Source of the DNA: Streptomyces sp. TRM68416 | GTDB lineage: Bacteria > Actinomycetota > Actinomycetes > Streptomycetales > Streptomycetaceae | NCBI RefSeq assembly: GCF_014596915.1 | Contig: NZ_JACVWU010000017.1 | Span: 1 to 64,000 of the forward strand | Reading direction: 5' to 3' | DNA: 64,000 bases | Shown: piece by piece, positions 61,483 through 64,000 of the stretch | How positions within the stretch are numbered: the stretch's first letter is position 1 | How the letters are laid out: each line of letters starts with the position of its first letter | Notes under the pieces: model-generated | Seen by the model: only the letters and a program-made list of their open reading frames with translations | What the model was told of the DNA's origin: nothing | The model's database searches: none | Made by a program: the position numbers and the translations under genes

Positions 61483-62216
61483 GCGTGCTGACCCTGCGGC
61501 TGGCGGGCCCCTTGCAAGCGTGGGGGGCCTCGGCCCGGTTCGCCCGTCGCACCACCGAGTCCGCTCCGACCAAGAGCGGCGTGATCGGCATGCTCGCCGC
61601 GGCCCGGGGCATGGACCGCGGCGACGATGACGCACTGGCCCGCCTTGCCGTGCTCCGTTTCGGGGTCCGCATCGACCAACCCGGCACCCGGGTACGCGAT
61701 TTCCAGACCGCCCACCACGCCGAAACCGGCAAGTCGATGCCCTTGTCCGAGCGCTACTACCTCGCCGACGCGGTCTTCGTCGCCGCGGTCGAGGGCGAGG
61801 ACGCTCTCCTCGACGAACTCGACGCAGCCCTGCGCAACCCCGTCCATGCGCCCTATCTCGGCCGACGATCCTGCCCGCCGGCCCACCCCATCCGGCTCGG
61901 CCTGCACCGCGGGGCCGGTCTCGCCGAGGTGCTCCAGGCGGAGCCCTGGCAGGCCGGCGCCTGGTACCGCAGGCAGGGCCGCGGCGACACGACCGTGTCC
62001 TTGACCGTGCTGCGCGAGGCCCGTCCCGACGAACCCGTTGCCAACCTGCAGCGTGACCAGCCCCTCAGCTTCGCCGCCGCACACCGCCGCCACGCCCTGC
62101 GCACCGTCGTCACCACCACCGTAGGAGTGCCGAACCCCAGTGCCAGGACCGCCTCGACGCCCAAGCCCGTGCCCACGCACGATCCGTTCGCAGCCTTGGA
62201 GGAGGAGAGCGTCTGA
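61479..62216 (+). CDS. cas5e: Cascade subunit Cas5e/CasD
   Basis: 245 residues from ATG 61479 (ATGA overlap). SVLTLRLAGPLQAWGASARF is the Cas5 RAMP start, with RTTESAPTKSGVIGMLAAAR after it. It caps the 5-prime handle of the crRNA. Its stop overlaps the start of cas6e by one base. Confidence 0.95.
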   Translation: MSVLTLRLAGPLQAWGASARFARRTTESAPTKSGVIGMLAAARGMDRGDDDALARLAVLRFGVRIDQPGTRVRDFQTAHHAETGKSMPLSERYYLADAVFVAAVEGEDALLDELDAALRNPVHAPYLGRRSCPPAHPIRLGLHRGAGLAEVLQAEPWQAGAWYRRQGRGDTTVSLTVLREARPDEPVANLQRDQPLSFAAAHRRHALRTVVTTTVGVPNPSARTASTPKPVPTHDPFAALEEESV

Positions 62217-63019
62217 TGTACCTGTCCCGCTTCCGTATCAACACCGCGCGCCCCGGCGCCCGGCGTCTGCTCTCCTCCCCTCAGTCCCTGCATGCGGCCG
62301 TCATGGTGTCCTTTCCCCGCCTGCTCCCCACAGCCACCGCCGGTCCCGGCACACCGGCCGAGGGCCCACGGGTGTTGTGGCGCCTGGATCACAACGCGTC
62401 CGCCGAGGTCTTCCTGTACGTGGTCAGCCCCGACCGTCCCGACCTGACCCACCTCGTCGAGCAAGCCGGCTGGCCGGCTGCCGCGGCGGCCGACCCGGAC
62501 AACCCCGGCTGGCAGACCCGGCCCTACGCCCCCTTCCTCGACCGGCTCGAGCAAGGCAGCACCTGGGCGTTCCGGCTCACCGCCAACCCGGTGCACCACA
62601 TCCGCCGCAAGGACGACGAACCGATCAAACGGACCGCGCACCTCACCCCGGTGCACCAGATGGCGTGGCTCCTCGAACGGCAGGAACGCTGCGGATTCCG
62701 CGTCTGCGAAAAGCCCGACAGCAAGCGACTCCTGCCCAGCGGCACCACGCACAAGAAGTCCGCCCACCACGGCGACCGCTACGAACTCATCGTCCGCGAT
62801 CAGCGCAACCTGTCCTTCGCCAAGCCCCGCCAGGACAACGCGCCAGGACGGCGGCGACCGGTCACCCTGGTCGCCGTCACCTTTGACGGCCGCCTCCAGA
62901 TCACCGACCCCGACCTGCTGCGCCGCACGCTCGTCCAGGGTCTGGGCAAGGCGAAGGCCTACGGCTGCGGGCTGATGACTCTCGCCCCGCTCCCCAGCGG
63001 CAGTGAGCGCACCCCGTGA
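62216..63019 (+). CDS. cas6e: crRNA endonuclease Cas6e/CasE
   Basis: 267 residues from ATG 62216. RAMP start MYLSRFRINTARPGARRLLS with His26 in SPQSLHAAVM at the place of the catalytic His of Thermus Cas6e. C-terminal Gly-rich loop GLGKAKAYGCGLMTLAPL. It cuts at the base of the repeat hairpin and stays bound to the 3-prime end. Confidence 0.95.
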   Translation: MYLSRFRINTARPGARRLLSSPQSLHAAVMVSFPRLLPTATAGPGTPAEGPRVLWRLDHNASAEVFLYVVSPDRPDLTHLVEQAGWPAAAAADPDNPGWQTRPYAPFLDRLEQGSTWAFRLTANPVHHIRRKDDEPIKRTAHLTPVHQMAWLLERQERCGFRVCEKPDSKRLLPSGTTHKKSAHHGDRYELIVRDQRNLSFAKPRQDNAPGRRRPVTLVAVTFDGRLQITDPDLLRRTLVQGLGKAKAYGCGLMTLAPLPSGSERTP

Positions 63020-63987
63020 CGACCCTCGGCCGACGCGCCGCGCTCACGCCACGCCAGCTCACCCGCACCGGCGAGCGCCTCTCCTTCGTCTACCTCGAAC
63101 GCTGCACCGTCCACCGGGACGCCAACGCCATCACCGCCGAGGACGCGGACGGCACCACCCATATCCCCTCCGCCACCATCGGCACCCTCCTTCTGGGCCC
63201 CGGCACGCGCATCACCCACCAGGCGATGAGCGTCCTTGGCGAGAGCGGGGCAGCTGTCGCCTGGGTCGGGGAACACGGAGTGCGCTATTACGCTGCCGGC
63301 CGCGCCCTGAGCCGTTCCTCTGCCCTCGCCGAGGCCCAAGCCCTGAAATGGGCCAACCCCCGCACTCGCCTCGCCGTCGCACGCGCCATGTACCGCCTGC
63401 GCTTTCCCGACGAGGACCCCGCCGGACTCACCCGGCAAGAACTCCTCGGCCGCGAAGGCCGCCGTGTCAAGGACTGCTACCGCGAACACGCAGCCCGCAC
63501 CGGCATCACCTGGCGGGGCCGCAAATACACCCCAGGCGACTTCGCCAGTGGCGATCCTGTCAACCAGGCCGTCACCGCCGCAGCACAGTGCATGTACGGC
63601 ATCGCCCACGCGGTCGTAGCCTCCCTCGGCTGCAGCCCCGCACTCGGCTTCGTCCACTCGGGCCACGAGCTCTCCTTCGTTCTGGACATCGCCGACCTCT
63701 ACAAGACCGAGGTCGGAATCCCCCTGGCCTTCGACATCGCCGCGGAAGACGAAGAGGACGTCGGCGCCCGCACCCGCCGCGCCCTGCGCGACCACATCAA
63801 CGCAACATCCTTGCTGGACCGCTGCGTCGACGACATCAAGAACCTCCTCACCCCCGGCGCTACGGACACGGCCACCTCCCCAGTCGACGAAGTCGACCGA
63901 GTAACGCTCCACACCGACCGCGGCCAGCAGGTTGCCTCCGGACACAACTACGCGGATGCGGACGACGAGGAAGCGGTGCCCTGGTGA
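63016..63987 (+). CDS. cas1e: CRISPR integrase Cas1e
   Basis: 323 residues from GTG 63016 (overlap with cas6e). RLSFVYLERCTVHRDANAIT starts the beta domain; the metal-binding acidic and His residues are in GESGAAVAWVGEHG, AAQCMYGIAHAVVASLGCSP and LGFVHSGHELSFVLDIADLY. With Cas2 it inserts new spacers next to the leader. Its presence fits an array that can still grow at its right end. Confidence 0.95.
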   Translation: MTTLGRRAALTPRQLTRTGERLSFVYLERCTVHRDANAITAEDADGTTHIPSATIGTLLLGPGTRITHQAMSVLGESGAAVAWVGEHGVRYYAAGRALSRSSALAEAQALKWANPRTRLAVARAMYRLRFPDEDPAGLTRQELLGREGRRVKDCYREHAARTGITWRGRKYTPGDFASGDPVNQAVTAAAQCMYGIAHAVVASLGCSPALGFVHSGHELSFVLDIADLYKTEVGIPLAFDIAAEDEEDVGARTRRALRDHINATSLLDRCVDDIKNLLTPGATDTATSPVDEVDRVTLHTDRGQQVASGHNYADADDEEAVPW

Positions 63988-64000
63988 CCGTGATCGTCCT
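63984..64000 (+). CDS. cas2e: Start of cas2e, cut by the window edge
   Basis: GTG at 63984 overlaps the cas1e stop (GTGA) and reads VTVIVL, the usual N terminus of Cas2e (MTVIVL). Only five complete codons are in the window, so the call rests on these codons and the fixed gene order. Confidence 0.75.

Overview
The window comes from a high-GC actinomycete, almost certainly a Streptomyces. Codon use is strongly GC3-biased, several genes appear leaderless or have weak ribosome sites, and the families seen (Scr1-type XRE/DUF397 pairs, DUF1876, DUF1918, WapI immunity protein, AA10 LPMO, sigma factor fused to a CAP domain, type I-E CRISPR-Cas) are typical of that genus. No rRNA or tRNA gene was found.

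Positions 1 to about 17.3 kb are one end of an integrative conjugative element. A leftward transfer operon encodes a VirB4-like ATPase, SCO6880-like, TrbL/VirB6-like and other membrane proteins, and a secreted transglycosylase-NlpC/P60 wall hydrolase; it continues past the left edge. It is followed by a DNA methyltransferase convergent with a PD-(D/E)xK-type protein, an XRE/DUF397/DUF6879 regulatory block, a radical-SAM/SPASM gene coupled to a 55-residue Cys-containing peptide gene (candidate RiPP locus) with a GNAT-like gene, and xis and int at the right end. The same short GC box lies before the transfer operon, the methyltransferase, xis and int.

From 17.4 to 31.9 kb lie a WapI-type immunity gene, a TetR gene, a catabolic-looking leftward run (amidohydrolase with a frameshift, FAD aromatic hydroxylase, two alpha/beta hydrolases) divergent from a DASS transporter, a secreted copper LPMO under a perfect CebR-type operator, a sigma-CAP fusion, DUF1876 and DUF1918 genes, a second TetR, an EamA exporter and a divergent LysR.

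From 32 to 53 kb lies a dormancy/hypoxia island like the mycobacterial DosR regulon and the Streptomyces OsdKR region: Rv1733c-like membrane protein, Acg-like nitroreductase, STAS protein, three PPOX-fold proteins, two universal stress proteins, an HPF-like protein, a NarL-type regulator, a DosS-like GAF-GAF kinase, GAPDH, DHFR-ThyA and narGHJI. Fourteen copies of a palindrome of the form GGGCCG-NN-CGGCCC sit in front of these genes and of DUF1876, so the region reads as one regulon probably served by the local two-component pair.

The right end carries a CRISPR array of 22 repeats and 21 spacers, all spaced by exactly 61 bases and probably transcribed leftwards, facing away from a complete rightward type I-E operon (cas3, casA/cse1, casB/cse2, cas7e, cas5e, cas6e, cas1e and the first codons of cas2e). 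Two spacers differ almost only by synonymous changes, which points to sampling of the same gene from two related phages.
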